Assembly: GCF_002205635.1 (NCBI RefSeq)
Contig: NZ_NISJ01000003.1
Location: 280,397-344,396, forward strand
From: Sphingopyxis witflariensis
GTDB lineage: Bacteria > Pseudomonadota > Alphaproteobacteria > Sphingomonadales > Sphingomonadaceae
Length of the DNA: 64,000 nt
Reading direction: 5' to 3'
Part shown: positions 47,019-55,787 of the stretch, in pieces
Layout of the letters: every line of letters starts with the position of its first letter
Numbering within the stretch: the first letter of the stretch is position 1
The notes under the pieces: model-generated
What the model saw: only the letters and a program-made list of their open reading frames with translations
Told to the model about the DNA's origin: nothing
Databases searched by the model: none
Made by a program: the position numbers and the translations under genes

Positions 47019-47486
47019 TCAGCCGACCTTGAGTTCGATATCCTTGACGCCCGGGCAGACAACGCGAACCGAATTATAGGCGGGCTGTGCGTGCGGAATG
47101 TCGAGGTTGAGCGGAACCGCCGTGACCGCAGCGCCCCCGGCTGCCGGTGCATTGGCACGCAACAGGACGACCTGATTCGGCGGGTTCATCTTGTCAAGCG
47201 GGCCGGCCTGAAGCGCCGCGGCAAAGCCAAGTTGCGGCGCGTTGGCGGTACCGCTGATCTTCAGCGCATTCGTCGCCTTGTCGATCACCGCCGTCAGCGT
47301 GACATCGGCCAGCCTGTCGCAGGCATTGGGTTTTGCGGGATCGATCGGGATCGCCGCCATCGGCGCAGCGGGGGTCGCCATCGTATCGACGGCCGCCTTG
47401 TCGTCTGCCGGCGGTGCGTCCTTCTTGCCGCAGCCCGCCAATCCCACGGCGAGCATGATCGCCGCCGTCATCATTGCCTTGTTCAT
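47019..47486 (-). CDS. Lipoprotein of unknown function
   Basis: A 155-residue protein with a lipobox (VGLAGCGKK, Cys at about residue 19), a short Pro/Ala-rich linker and a compact C-terminal domain ending VCPGVKDIELKVG with two cysteines. A GGAGAG ribosome site fits the ATG at 47486 better than one two codons earlier. No family recognised. It follows the acyl-CoA ligase gene on the same strand. Confidence 0.7.
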   Translation of the reverse strand: MNKAMMTAAIMLAVGLAGCGKKDAPPADDKAAVDTMATPAAPMAAIPIDPAKPNACDRLADVTLTAVIDKATNALKISGTANAPQLGFAAALQAGPLDKMNPPNQVVLLRANAPAAGGAAVTAVPLNLDIPHAQPAYNSVRVVCPGVKDIELKVG

Positions 47487-47542
47487 AAGCATCTCTCCAA
47501 CGTCAGGGCGACGGGCTGTCGATCCGCCGCCGACTCGCGCGG

Positions 47543-49066
47543 TCAATTCGCCGGCTTCCAATATTGGTCGCGCAACAAGCGCTTGTATAGCTTGCCGGTG
47601 TCGTGGCGTGGCAGGGCTTCGAGGAAGTCGATCCGCCGCGGAATTTTGACCCCCGACAATTTCTCGCGCGCATAGGCGATGAGTTCGTCACGCAACGCAT
47701 CGGTCGCATCGGCCATGTCGGCGGGCTGGATAACCGCAATCACTTCCTCGCCCATTTCCTCGTGCGGACCGCCGATTACCGCGACGTCTGCAACCTTGGG
47801 ATGGGTAACGAGGTGGTTTTCAATCTCCTGCGGATAGATGTTCACCCCGCCCGAGATAATCATGAAGCTCTTGCGGTCGGTGAGGTACAGGAAACCCTCC
47901 TCATCGACCCAGCCCACATCCCCCAGCGTCGACCAGCCTTTGGCATTGCGGCTCGACGCGGTTTTTTCGGGGTCGCCATGATATTCGAAAAGCTGTTCGC
48001 TCTCAAAGAATACCGCGCCTTCCTGACGCGCCGGCAGTTCGGTTTCATTGTCGTCGCCGACGATGTGCAACACGCCGCTGATCGCGCGGCCCACCGTACC
48101 CTTGTGCGCCAGCCAGTCGGGACTGGTCGCAAAGGTCATGCCATTGCCTTCGGACCCGGCGTAATATTCCAGCAGCACCGGCCCCCACCAGTCGATCATC
48201 GCCTGTTTCACCGGCACCGGGCACGGCGCGGCGGCGTGGATCGCACCCTTCATTGACGACACATCATATTTGGCGCGGACGTCATCGGGCAGTTTGAGCA
48301 TGCGGACGAAATGGGTCGGCACGAACTGCGCGCTGTTGCAGCCGAAGCGCTCGATCGCTGCGAGCGCGGCTTCGGGATCGAATTTCTTCATCAGGACGAC
48401 CGTCCCGCCAAGCCGGTGGACGGTCATCGACCAGCGCAGCGGCGCGGCGTGATACAGTGGTGCGGGCGACAGATAGATGCTGTCGGCGTTGATCCCGAAC
48501 GCCGCCGAGGCCAGCATAACCATCGTATTCGGCGCGTCGATCGCGGGTTCTTCGGGCAACGGTACGCGCACCCCCTTGGGCCGGCCGGTGGTGCCCGACG
48601 AATAGAGCATGTCAACTCCGGCGCGCTCGTCGGCGACGGGTGTCGCGGGCATTTCGGCCAGCGCATCTTCGATCTTCGGCCAGCCGGGGATATCGCCGCC
48701 CATCGAGAATCGCTCGATCTGCGTTGTCAGTTGCAGCGCCGCGGCCGCGAGGCTGGCCGACACGACGAGGATCTTGGCCCCTGAATTTTCGAGAATATAG
48801 TCGGTCTCGTCCTGCGTCAGCCGCGACGAAATGCAGACATAGCGCAGCCCGGCGCGCTGCGCGCCCCAGGTCAGCGCATAATAATGCGGGGTGTTTTCGA
48901 GCATGAAGGCGACGACATCCTCATGCCCCAGCCCATGTTTGCGAAACAGCTGCGCGGCGCGATTCGATGCCGCTTCCAACTCGCCATAGCTGATCGCTTC
49001 GCCCGTTTCGGCGACGATGATCGCGGGCTTTTCGGGGGTGGTGCGGGCGTAAACAGAAGGATGCAT
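47543..49066 (-). CDS. AMP-dependent acyl-CoA synthetase
   Basis: A 507-residue ANL-superfamily ligase. The AMP-binding P-loop is LYSSGTTGRPKGV near residue 152. The A5 motif is YYAGSEGNGM, with GDVGWVDEEGFLYLTDRKSFMIISGG around the hinge Asp and Arg, and the adenylating Lys in HDTGKLYKR near the C-terminus. It activates a carboxylic acid (perhaps fatty or aromatic) to its CoA thioester. I prefer the ATG at 49066 because of the GGAG site before it; 49138 is an alternative. Confidence 0.9.
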   Translation of the reverse strand: MHPSVYARTTPEKPAIIVAETGEAISYGELEAASNRAAQLFRKHGLGHEDVVAFMLENTPHYYALTWGAQRAGLRYVCISSRLTQDETDYILENSGAKILVVSASLAAAALQLTTQIERFSMGGDIPGWPKIEDALAEMPATPVADERAGVDMLYSSGTTGRPKGVRVPLPEEPAIDAPNTMVMLASAAFGINADSIYLSPAPLYHAAPLRWSMTVHRLGGTVVLMKKFDPEAALAAIERFGCNSAQFVPTHFVRMLKLPDDVRAKYDVSSMKGAIHAAAPCPVPVKQAMIDWWGPVLLEYYAGSEGNGMTFATSPDWLAHKGTVGRAISGVLHIVGDDNETELPARQEGAVFFESEQLFEYHGDPEKTASSRNAKGWSTLGDVGWVDEEGFLYLTDRKSFMIISGGVNIYPQEIENHLVTHPKVADVAVIGGPHEEMGEEVIAVIQPADMADATDALRDELIAYAREKLSGVKIPRRIDFLEALPRHDTGKLYKRLLRDQYWKPAN

Positions 49067-49134
49067 CGGGCCATCATCTCCGGGGAAAGTTGTTTTCGTT
49101 GTGCCGTGAATGAGTAGCGAGTTGAAACTGTTGG

Positions 49135-49851
49135 TCAAGCCGGGCGCGAGCGCAAGGCATAGCCCCGCCCCTTGACCGTCGTCAGCATCGGCCAGGCGAA
49201 ATTGCGGTCAATCTTCGCACGCAGCCGCGACATATGCACCGCGACCCGGTTGGTACCGGGATCAAAATCAATGCGCCACACGGCCTTGAGCAGCGCCGCG
49301 TGCGATATCGGCCGGTCGGGGACGCGGGCCAGATTCGCCAGCAGGTCGAATTCGCGCAGCGGCAGGCGGATCAGCCGCCCGGCGCGCTCGACCCGCCGAT
49401 CGATGAGGTCGATCCGCAGCTCGTCACAGCCAAGCTGCCCCGCCGCGAGCCGACTGCGCCGAACAAGGCCACTCATCCGCGCCAGCACCTCGGGCAGATT
49501 GTCCGTCCAGCCGATCGCATCATCGGCCCCTCCCCGCAGCGCCGCCATCCGGTCGGTCAAGGCATCGCGGTCGGACAGGACCAGCAGCGGGCGCCGCGCC
49601 GCGATGCTGCGCGCCAGATGGATGAACTCGATCGGATCGGGCCGCCCGTGGAAGGGATTGAGCATGAGCAGGTCGAAGCAGCCATCGCGCCACGACTGCA
49701 GCCCGGCGCCGGAAGATGGCAACAGTTCGACGCGATAGCCATTGGCGGCCACCGCCGCTGCGAGCTGCATCGCACGCGCCGCGTCGGGATGATGCACGGC
49801 AATCAGCGGCGCCGCCCGACCCGCCGCTCCATGCCCTTGCGCTAACCCCAT
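49135..49851 (-). CDS. OmpR-type winged-helix regulator with degenerate receiver
   Basis: A 238-residue response-regulator-like protein. Residues 15-125 have the receiver fold, but the phosphoacceptor position reads LLMLNPFHG, with Asn in place of Asp, and the conserved Lys is not evident (GADDAIGWTD). The C-terminal winged helix is intact (LREFDLLANLARVPDRPISHAALLKAVW, then VAVHMSRLRAKID). It likely acts without phosphorylation. It lies just upstream of the acyl-CoA ligase gene and divergent from a second one, which suggests control of these. Confidence 0.82.
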   Translation of the reverse strand: MGLAQGHGAAGRAAPLIAVHHPDAARAMQLAAAVAANGYRVELLPSSGAGLQSWRDGCFDLLMLNPFHGRPDPIEFIHLARSIAARRPLLVLSDRDALTDRMAALRGGADDAIGWTDNLPEVLARMSGLVRRSRLAAGQLGCDELRIDLIDRRVERAGRLIRLPLREFDLLANLARVPDRPISHAALLKAVWRIDFDPGTNRVAVHMSRLRAKIDRNFAWPMLTTVKGRGYALRSRPA

Positions 49852-49941
49852 GCATCTCCCATCCCGGCGGTTCGCCCCAACCACCTATCCCCTGCCCGAC
49901 CGGCATTGCACCACGCCGCGCCTGTGCTACGTCTTCGATCC

Positions 49942-51474
49942 ATGACCAGTATCGACATGCTCGAAAGCGACTTCGCCACTCTGCCCGACCTCATTCGCGC
50001 TCACGCCCGCGAACGTCCCGCCGACATAGCCGCCGCCGACGCCGAACGGCGGCTGAGCTGGTCCGAACTGGACGCATTTGTGGACCGGATTGCGGCCCGA
50101 TTACAGCAGGATGGCTTTCAAAAAGGCGATCGCACCGCCGTCGCCGGGCTGAACAGCGTCGAGCAAATGGCCGTCATCCTGGCCACGCTGCGCGCAGGCG
50201 GAGTCGCGGGGCTGATCACCAACAGCGCGACGGGCGAGCAAATGGCGGCGATGATCGCCGACACGGGCGCGCGCCACCTGTTCCTCGACGCGAACGCCGC
50301 CGCGAGCCTCGCGGAGCAGAATGTCACCGCACCCGATCGCATCGCGATCGACGGCAGCGACGCCGGAACCCCGCTCGCCGACTGGATTGCGCCCGAAGGC
50401 AGCGCCCCAGCGCCGGTCACGATCGATCCGCTGGATGGTTTCAACATCATCTATTCATCGGGCACCACCGGAACGCCCAAGGGCATCGTCCACAGCCATG
50501 CGATGCGCTGGCAGCATATCATCCGCGGCGCGCCCGCCTATGGCCCCAAAGCGGTGACGATCCTCTCGACCCCGCTTTATTCGAACACGACGATGGCAAG
50601 CTTCCTGCCCACGCTCGGATCGGGCGGGCAGGTCGTGCTGATGAAAAAATTCGACGCGCGCGGCTTCCTCGAATTGGCACAACGTGAGCGCGCTACGAAC
50701 ACGATGCTGGTCCCGGTGCAATATCGCCGCATCATGGCGCTCGAGGATTTCGGAGACTTCGACCTGTCGAGTTTCGTCGTAAAATATTGCACCTCGGCGC
50801 CCTTCCCGGCATCGCTGAAAGCCGATGTGCTCGCGCGCTGGCCCGGCGGACTCGTCGAAATCTATGGCCTGACTGAAGGCGGCGCGACCTTCATCCTCGA
50901 GGCGCATCAATTTCCCGACCGGCTCCACACCGTCGGCAAACCCGCGCCCGGCCATATCGCCAAGGTGATCGACGAAGACGGCAAGGAATTGCCGCAAGGC
51001 GAGGTCGGCGAAATCGTCGGCCGCTCGCCCGCGATGATGACGGGCTATAACAACCGCCCCGACGCGACCAAGGCGATGCACTGGTATGATGGCGACGGAA
51101 ATCTCTTCTACCGCCACGGCGACATCGGGCGGATCGACGCGGATGGTTTCCTGACCCTGATGGACCGCGCCAAGGACATGATCATCTCCGGCGGCTTCAA
51201 CATCTATCCCAGCGACCTTGAGGGCATTTTGCTCGCCGACGACCGCGTCGTCGAGGCCGCCGTCGTCGGCATGCCGAGCGAGGAATGGGGCGAAACCCCC
51301 GTCGCCTTCGCGGTGCTGAAAGCCGGCGCCGATGCCGATGCCGTGCGCGCCGACTGCAACGCCAAGGTGGGCAAGACGCAGCGACTGAGCGCGATCACCG
51401 TGGTCGACGAACTGCCGCGCAGCCCGATCGGCAAGGTGTTGAAGCGCGAATTGCGCGACGCTTATTCCGCCTGA
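49942..51474 (+). CDS. AMP-dependent acyl-CoA synthetase (second)
   Basis: A 510-residue ANL ligase. The P-loop is IIYSSGTTGTPKGIVHSH near residue 170. EIYGLTEGGATF is the A5 motif, and GDIGRIDADGFLTLMDRAKDMIISGG leads to the C-terminal domain, with the catalytic Lys in PRSPIGKVLKREL. It resembles long-chain or aromatic acid CoA ligases. It is divergent from the degenerate response regulator, 90 bp away. Confidence 0.9.
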   Translation: MTSIDMLESDFATLPDLIRAHARERPADIAAADAERRLSWSELDAFVDRIAARLQQDGFQKGDRTAVAGLNSVEQMAVILATLRAGGVAGLITNSATGEQMAAMIADTGARHLFLDANAAASLAEQNVTAPDRIAIDGSDAGTPLADWIAPEGSAPAPVTIDPLDGFNIIYSSGTTGTPKGIVHSHAMRWQHIIRGAPAYGPKAVTILSTPLYSNTTMASFLPTLGSGGQVVLMKKFDARGFLELAQRERATNTMLVPVQYRRIMALEDFGDFDLSSFVVKYCTSAPFPASLKADVLARWPGGLVEIYGLTEGGATFILEAHQFPDRLHTVGKPAPGHIAKVIDEDGKELPQGEVGEIVGRSPAMMTGYNNRPDATKAMHWYDGDGNLFYRHGDIGRIDADGFLTLMDRAKDMIISGGFNIYPSDLEGILLADDRVVEAAVVGMPSEEWGETPVAFAVLKAGADADAVRADCNAKVGKTQRLSAITVVDELPRSPIGKVLKRELRDAYSA

Positions 51475-51475
51475 T

Positions 51476-51605
51476 CCTCCCTGTCGCGCAGCGATGGGGA
51501 GGGGGACCGCCGCGAAGCGGTGGTGGAGGGGCGCGACGCCCGCGCCACAGCCCCTCCGTCAGCCCTACGGGCTGCCACCTCCCCATGGCTTCGCCACAGG
51601 GAGGA
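51476..51605. repeat. Palindromic repeat (CCTCCCTGT..ACAGGGAGG family), second copy
   Basis: Starts CCTCCCTGTCGCGCAGCGA and ends GGCTTCGCCACAGGGAGG, with inner GGTGGAGGGGC and GCCCCTCCGTCAG arms. It corresponds to 38295-38423 in the opposite orientation and separates two converging genes. Confidence 0.8.
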
Positions 51606-51611
51606 AGTATC

Positions 51612-52130
51612 TCAACCCAACCCCGCCGCCTCGATCGCCGCGAGCGCATTTGCAAGGCGCGCGTCGCCTTCGCCCTCGACCCACGCCCAGCGAAGCTTGC
51701 GGCGTTCGAGCTCGCCAATCGCGACGTCCATGAACTGGCGGCGGGCCGAATCACTGCCGAACAGCCGCGTGCCATCCTCTTCCCATGGCAGGTCCATCGC
51801 GGGAACGAGATACAGGTCGGCAACATCGCCCCACGCCTCAATCTCCGGCAAGCGTTCGCCGAGCAGCATCACCGCCCACGCCTGCGTCATCAGCGGATCC
51901 GTGTCCGAAATCAGCCACGCCGGCCCCCGCGCCATTGTCACCTGCGTTGCCGCGATATGGCCGCGAAAAATCGCGCGCAGATCGTCGGCATCGAGATCGG
52001 TGCCATGCGCCTCGCAATAGGCGCGCCCATATTCGGGGACGACCAGCCCACCCAACCGAGCCGCAATGCGCGGCGCGAGCGCAGATTTGCCGGTGCTTTC
52101 AGCGCCGTGGAGGCAGATATGATGGGTCAT
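51612..52130 (-). CDS. NadR-like P-loop kinase (probable nicotinamide riboside kinase)
   Basis: A 172-residue P-loop protein. The Walker A box is GAESTGKSAL at residues 9-18, and the acidic segment VPEYGRAY follows, as in the ribosylnicotinamide kinase domain of NadR. It lacks the adenylyltransferase and DNA-binding parts of full NadR. The gene overlaps pnuC by 4 bases, which strongly suggests it phosphorylates the nicotinamide riboside that PnuC brings in. A related AAA protein of other role is possible. Confidence 0.82.
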   Translation of the reverse strand: MTHHICLHGAESTGKSALAPRIAARLGGLVVPEYGRAYCEAHGTDLDADDLRAIFRGHIAATQVTMARGPAWLISDTDPLMTQAWAVMLLGERLPEIEAWGDVADLYLVPAMDLPWEEDGTRLFGSDSARRQFMDVAIGELERRKLRWAWVEGEGDARLANALAAIEAAGLG

Positions 52131-52711
52131 GCGCCCACCCCTTCCCGCGGCGCCTCACCGCGCACTGCTGCGCGCCGCCATTCGATCAGCCCGGCGATCG
52201 AAATGCCGAGCAACAGCACATAGACCGCGCTCGTCGCATACAGCCCGCGCCACGCGAACAGTGGCACCGCGATCAGATCGACGAGAATCCACAGCCACCA
52301 GCTTTCGACCCGCCGGCGCGCCAACAACCATTGCGCGGCGATGCTCGCCATTGCGATCGCGCCGTCGGCCCAGGGTGCAGCGGCGTCGGTGAAACGGTGC
52401 ATGGCAAAGCTCCACACCAGCCATGCCGCCACCGTCGCGCATGCCCACAGCCCGCGATCACGCGTCGTCATGACTCCGACCGGCACGCCGCTATCACCGC
52501 GCGCGCGCAGCCAATTGGTCCAGCCATAGAGGTTGAGCGCGAAGAAAAAGCCCTGAAGCAGCATGTCACTATAGAGTCGCGCATCATAGAAAACGATGGC
52601 GTAGAGGCTGACCGCGGCGAGCGCGAAGGGATAGTTCCAGACACTCCGCCGCGCGACGAGCGCGACATTGATCAGCACAAGCGCCGCAGCACCCCACTCG
52701 AGTTCGCTCAT
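52127..52711 (-). CDS. pnuC: Nicotinamide riboside transporter PnuC
   Basis: A 194-residue membrane protein with about seven helices. Family marks are the NYPFALAAVSLYAIVFYDARLYSDM segment (in the first half), LYGWTNWLRA and WWLWILVDLIAVPLF in the second half. It takes up nicotinamide riboside for NAD salvage; the kinase is encoded immediately downstream. The start at 52711 overlaps the crtB stop (ATGA), so salvage and carotenoid genes share one transcript. Confidence 0.9.
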   Translation of the reverse strand: MSELEWGAAALVLINVALVARRSVWNYPFALAAVSLYAIVFYDARLYSDMLLQGFFFALNLYGWTNWLRARGDSGVPVGVMTTRDRGLWACATVAAWLVWSFAMHRFTDAAAPWADGAIAMASIAAQWLLARRRVESWWLWILVDLIAVPLFAWRGLYATSAVYVLLLGISIAGLIEWRRAAVRGEAPREGVGA

Positions 52712-53679
52712 GCTTCGGCCCCGTGGCCCCGATCGATCCTCGGCCGCGTCCACAGTCCCTCACGGCTGATCCGCCGCTGCGGCGGACGGCGCAAAACCGA
52801 CCAGCCAGCGCGCGCGACCCAGCCGAGCTTGGCGATCGGCGAGGTGCCCGCACGATGATCCCACGCATGGTCTCCACGCGCGCGCACCTCGCGCGCGATG
52901 TCGCCATAGATGCCCGTCGCCGCCAGCACCGCCCAGCGGCTGCGCGGGGGGAGCTTGCGCGCGCCCCAGCGCGCCGAGGCTTCATATTCCTCGGCCATCT
53001 CGGACAACCATTTGGCCATCACGGTCAGTCGTCCGCGAAAGGCGGGGTGCATATGCTGGCCGGGCGGAATGTCGAGTTCGACCATCCATTCCATCGGGAG
53101 ATAACAACGATCGGCGGCGGCATCCTCCGCCACATCGCGCGCGATATTGGCGAGCTGGAACGCAATACCAAGGTCCGAAGCGCGGTCGAGTGTTGTCTCG
53201 TCGCCGGGATCAACGCCCATGACCAGCGCCATAGCGACACCGACCGCACCCGCTACATGATAGCTGTAACGCAGCAAATCGGCCTCGCTGCGCGGGCGCC
53301 AGTCGTCGGCATCGAGCGCGAACCCCGCGATGATGTCGTCGATCACCGCGCGCGGAATCTCGACCTCGGTGAGCAGCAGCCCGAGTGCATCGAACGCCGC
53401 CTCGCCGGTGGGCCGCCCCGCGAAGGCCGCATCAGTCAGCGCGCGGATGCGGCCCAGCGCGGCGCTTGCGTCATGTCCCTCACGCATCGCGCCGCCATGA
53501 TCCTGCCCGTCGGTCAGATCATCGGCGGCACGGCACCAGGCATAGAGTAACCAGACGCGTTCCCGCGTGATGCGGTCGAACAATTGGCTCGCCAGTCCGA
53601 AACTTTTGGACCCGCGCGCAATGCTGTCATGGGCGAAGCCATGGAGGGCATGCGCATCATAGACCCCCTCCACCGTCAT
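52708..53679 (-). CDS. crtB: Phytoene synthase
   Basis: A 323-residue squalene/phytoene synthase that joins two geranylgeranyl-PP to phytoene. The first Asp-rich motif is YAWCRAADDLTD near residue 50; the second is QLANIARDVAEDAA near 175. SKSFGLASQL is the N-terminal active-site segment. It belongs to the crt operon on the minus strand, between the LOG-family gene and pnuC. Confidence 0.92.
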   Translation of the reverse strand: MTVEGVYDAHALHGFAHDSIARGSKSFGLASQLFDRITRERVWLLYAWCRAADDLTDGQDHGGAMREGHDASAALGRIRALTDAAFAGRPTGEAAFDALGLLLTEVEIPRAVIDDIIAGFALDADDWRPRSEADLLRYSYHVAGAVGVAMALVMGVDPGDETTLDRASDLGIAFQLANIARDVAEDAAADRCYLPMEWMVELDIPPGQHMHPAFRGRLTVMAKWLSEMAEEYEASARWGARKLPPRSRWAVLAATGIYGDIAREVRARGDHAWDHRAGTSPIAKLGWVARAGWSVLRRPPQRRISREGLWTRPRIDRGHGAEA

Positions 53680-54260
53680 TACAGATCGTCGGCCTTCATC
53701 GCGAAGATCGGGGCGTGCGGTTCATAGGCCGCCATCTTGTCGAGCAATTCGTCGATTCCCGCATCGACGACCATGATCCCGGCGTGCGCGGGGCGAATGA
53801 AACCGACGTCGATCATCTTGCGGTTGAAGGCGATGAGGTCGTTGTAGAAGCCCGCAGTGTTGAGCAGTCCAACGGGCTTGGCGTGATAGCCGAGTTGGGC
53901 CCAGCTGATCGCTTCCCACAATTCGTCCATCGTCCCGACCCCGCCGGGAATGGTGAGGAAGCCATCGGACAGGTCGGTGAACATGCGCTTGCGCTCGTGC
54001 ATCCCCGACACGACGTGAAGTTCGGTGCAGCCGCGATGCGCAACCTCGGTCCCGACGAGCGCCTCGGGGATTACCCCGATCACTTCGCCGCCGACTTCCA
54101 AGGCGCTGTCGGCAACCGCGCCCATCAGCCCGAGCCGGCCGCCGCCATAGACGACGCCGATCCCGCGCTCGGCGAGCGTGCGCCCGACGTGGCGGGCGGT
54201 TTCGATATAGATCGGATCGGTGGGGGTCGCGGACCCGCAATAGACAGCAAGGCGTTTCAT
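53679..54260 (-). CDS. LOG-family nucleotide phosphoribohydrolase
   Basis: A 193-residue Rossmann-fold protein of the TIGR00730/LOG family, which cleaves cytokinin or AMP-like nucleoside monophosphates. The PGGxGTxxE signature is PGGVGTMDELWE near residue 105, preceded by the conserved Arg in MHERKRMF. It lies between crtI and crtB with overlapping ends, so it is co-transcribed. The ATG at 54260 is chosen. Its link to carotenoids is only positional. Confidence 0.9.
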   Translation of the reverse strand: MKRLAVYCGSATPTDPIYIETARHVGRTLAERGIGVVYGGGRLGLMGAVADSALEVGGEVIGVIPEALVGTEVAHRGCTELHVVSGMHERKRMFTDLSDGFLTIPGGVGTMDELWEAISWAQLGYHAKPVGLLNTAGFYNDLIAFNRKMIDVGFIRPAHAGIMVVDAGIDELLDKMAAYEPHAPIFAMKADDL

Positions 54261-54302
54261 AAACCCTCCCTTACCCGTTCGTGTCGAGCGAAGTCGAGAC
54301 AA

Positions 54303-55787
54303 TCAGTCGAGCGTTCCCAGCATCAGGGCCGCCGTCGCCTTGGCGCTGCCGACCACCCCCGGTATCCCCGCTCCCGGATGTGTTCCCGCGCCGACGAAAT
54401 AGAGATTGTCGATTACATCGTCGCGATTATGCGCGCGGAACCACGCGCTTTGCCACAACAGGGGCTCCAGACTGAACGCGCTGCCGAGATGTGCTGACAG
54501 GTCGCGGCCGAAATCGGCGGGAGTGTAGTGGAAGCGGGTGACGAGGTTGGCGCGCAGCCCCGGCAGCACCCGCCGCTCGACCTCTTCCAGTATCGCATCG
54601 GCGAATTTTTCACCAAATTCGCCGTCCCAATCGGCCTGCGCCTTGCCGAGGTGCGCGACTGGGGCGAGCGCGTAGAAACTCGCATGACCCGGCGGCGCCA
54701 TCCCCGGGTCGGTCGCACTCGGATGGTGGAGATAGAGCGAGAAATCATCGGGCACGACGCCATTTTTGTAAATGTCGTCGAGCAGGCCCTTGTAGCGCGG
54801 GCCGAACAAAATGCTGTGGTGCGCGATATCGGGATAATCGCCCTTCACCCCGAAATGGGCGACGAACAGCGACGGCGACCAGCGTTTGCGCGCGAGACTT
54901 TTTGCGACCTTCGCACCGCGCGGATGATCCGCGAGCAGCGCCTTGTAGCTATGCATCAGGTCGCCATTGCACGCGACCATATCGGCGTCGCCGTGCCAGC
55001 CGCTCGCGGTCGTGACGCCAGTCGCAAGGTCGCCCAGGGTCTCGATCTTCACCACAGGATCGCCGAGGCGCAGCGTCCCGCCGAGCCGTTCGAACAACCG
55101 CACCATGCCCGCAACCAGCGCATTGGTGCCACCGCGCGCGAACCAGACCCCGCCCTGTTTCTCGATCGTGTGGATCAGCGCATAGATAGCGCTCGTCGTC
55201 ATCGGATTGCCGCCGACGAGCAGACTGTGGAAGGACAGCGCCTGCCGCAGCCGCTCGTCCTGTACATAGGATGACACGATCGAATAGACGCTGCGCCACG
55301 CCTGATATTTCATCAGCGCCGGCGCGGCTTTGATCATCGACGCAAAGTCGAGAAAGGCGACCGCGCCGAGCTTCACATAGCCCTGCTCATACACGCCCTT
55401 GGAATATTCGAGGAAGCGGTCGTAGCCCGCAACATCGTCGGGATGGAGTTTCGCGATTTCGGCGCGCAGTGCAGCCTCGTCATTCGAATAATCGAAATTC
55501 GTGCCGTCGGGCCAGTTGAGCCGGTAAAAGGGCATCACCGGGACCAGATCGACGTCGGTCGCCATATCCTGCCCACTGAGCGCCCACAGTTCCTGCAAAC
55601 ATGGCGGGTCGGTGATCACCGTCGGCCCGGCGTCAAAGGTGAAGCCGTGGCGCTTCCAATGATAGGCCCGCCCGCCGGGCTGGTCGCGCGCCTCGACGAT
55701 GATGGTCACCACCCCCGCCGACTGCAACCGGATCGCGAGTGCGAGGCCGCCGAAACCGGCGCCGATGACGATCGCGCGGCGGGTCAT
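54303..55787 (-). CDS. crtI: Phytoene desaturase
   Basis: A 494-residue FAD-dependent CrtI. The dinucleotide fold is AIVIGAGFGGLALAIRLQ at the N-terminus. The C-terminal bacterial phytoene dehydrogenase signature is NLYFVGAGTHPGAGIPGVVG. It introduces four double bases' worth of desaturation (phytoene to lycopene), the usual bacterial reaction. The start at 55787 overlaps the crtY stop (ATGA). Confidence 0.93.
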   Translation of the reverse strand: MTRRAIVIGAGFGGLALAIRLQSAGVVTIIVEARDQPGGRAYHWKRHGFTFDAGPTVITDPPCLQELWALSGQDMATDVDLVPVMPFYRLNWPDGTNFDYSNDEAALRAEIAKLHPDDVAGYDRFLEYSKGVYEQGYVKLGAVAFLDFASMIKAAPALMKYQAWRSVYSIVSSYVQDERLRQALSFHSLLVGGNPMTTSAIYALIHTIEKQGGVWFARGGTNALVAGMVRLFERLGGTLRLGDPVVKIETLGDLATGVTTASGWHGDADMVACNGDLMHSYKALLADHPRGAKVAKSLARKRWSPSLFVAHFGVKGDYPDIAHHSILFGPRYKGLLDDIYKNGVVPDDFSLYLHHPSATDPGMAPPGHASFYALAPVAHLGKAQADWDGEFGEKFADAILEEVERRVLPGLRANLVTRFHYTPADFGRDLSAHLGSAFSLEPLLWQSAWFRAHNRDDVIDNLYFVGAGTHPGAGIPGVVGSAKATAALMLGTLD

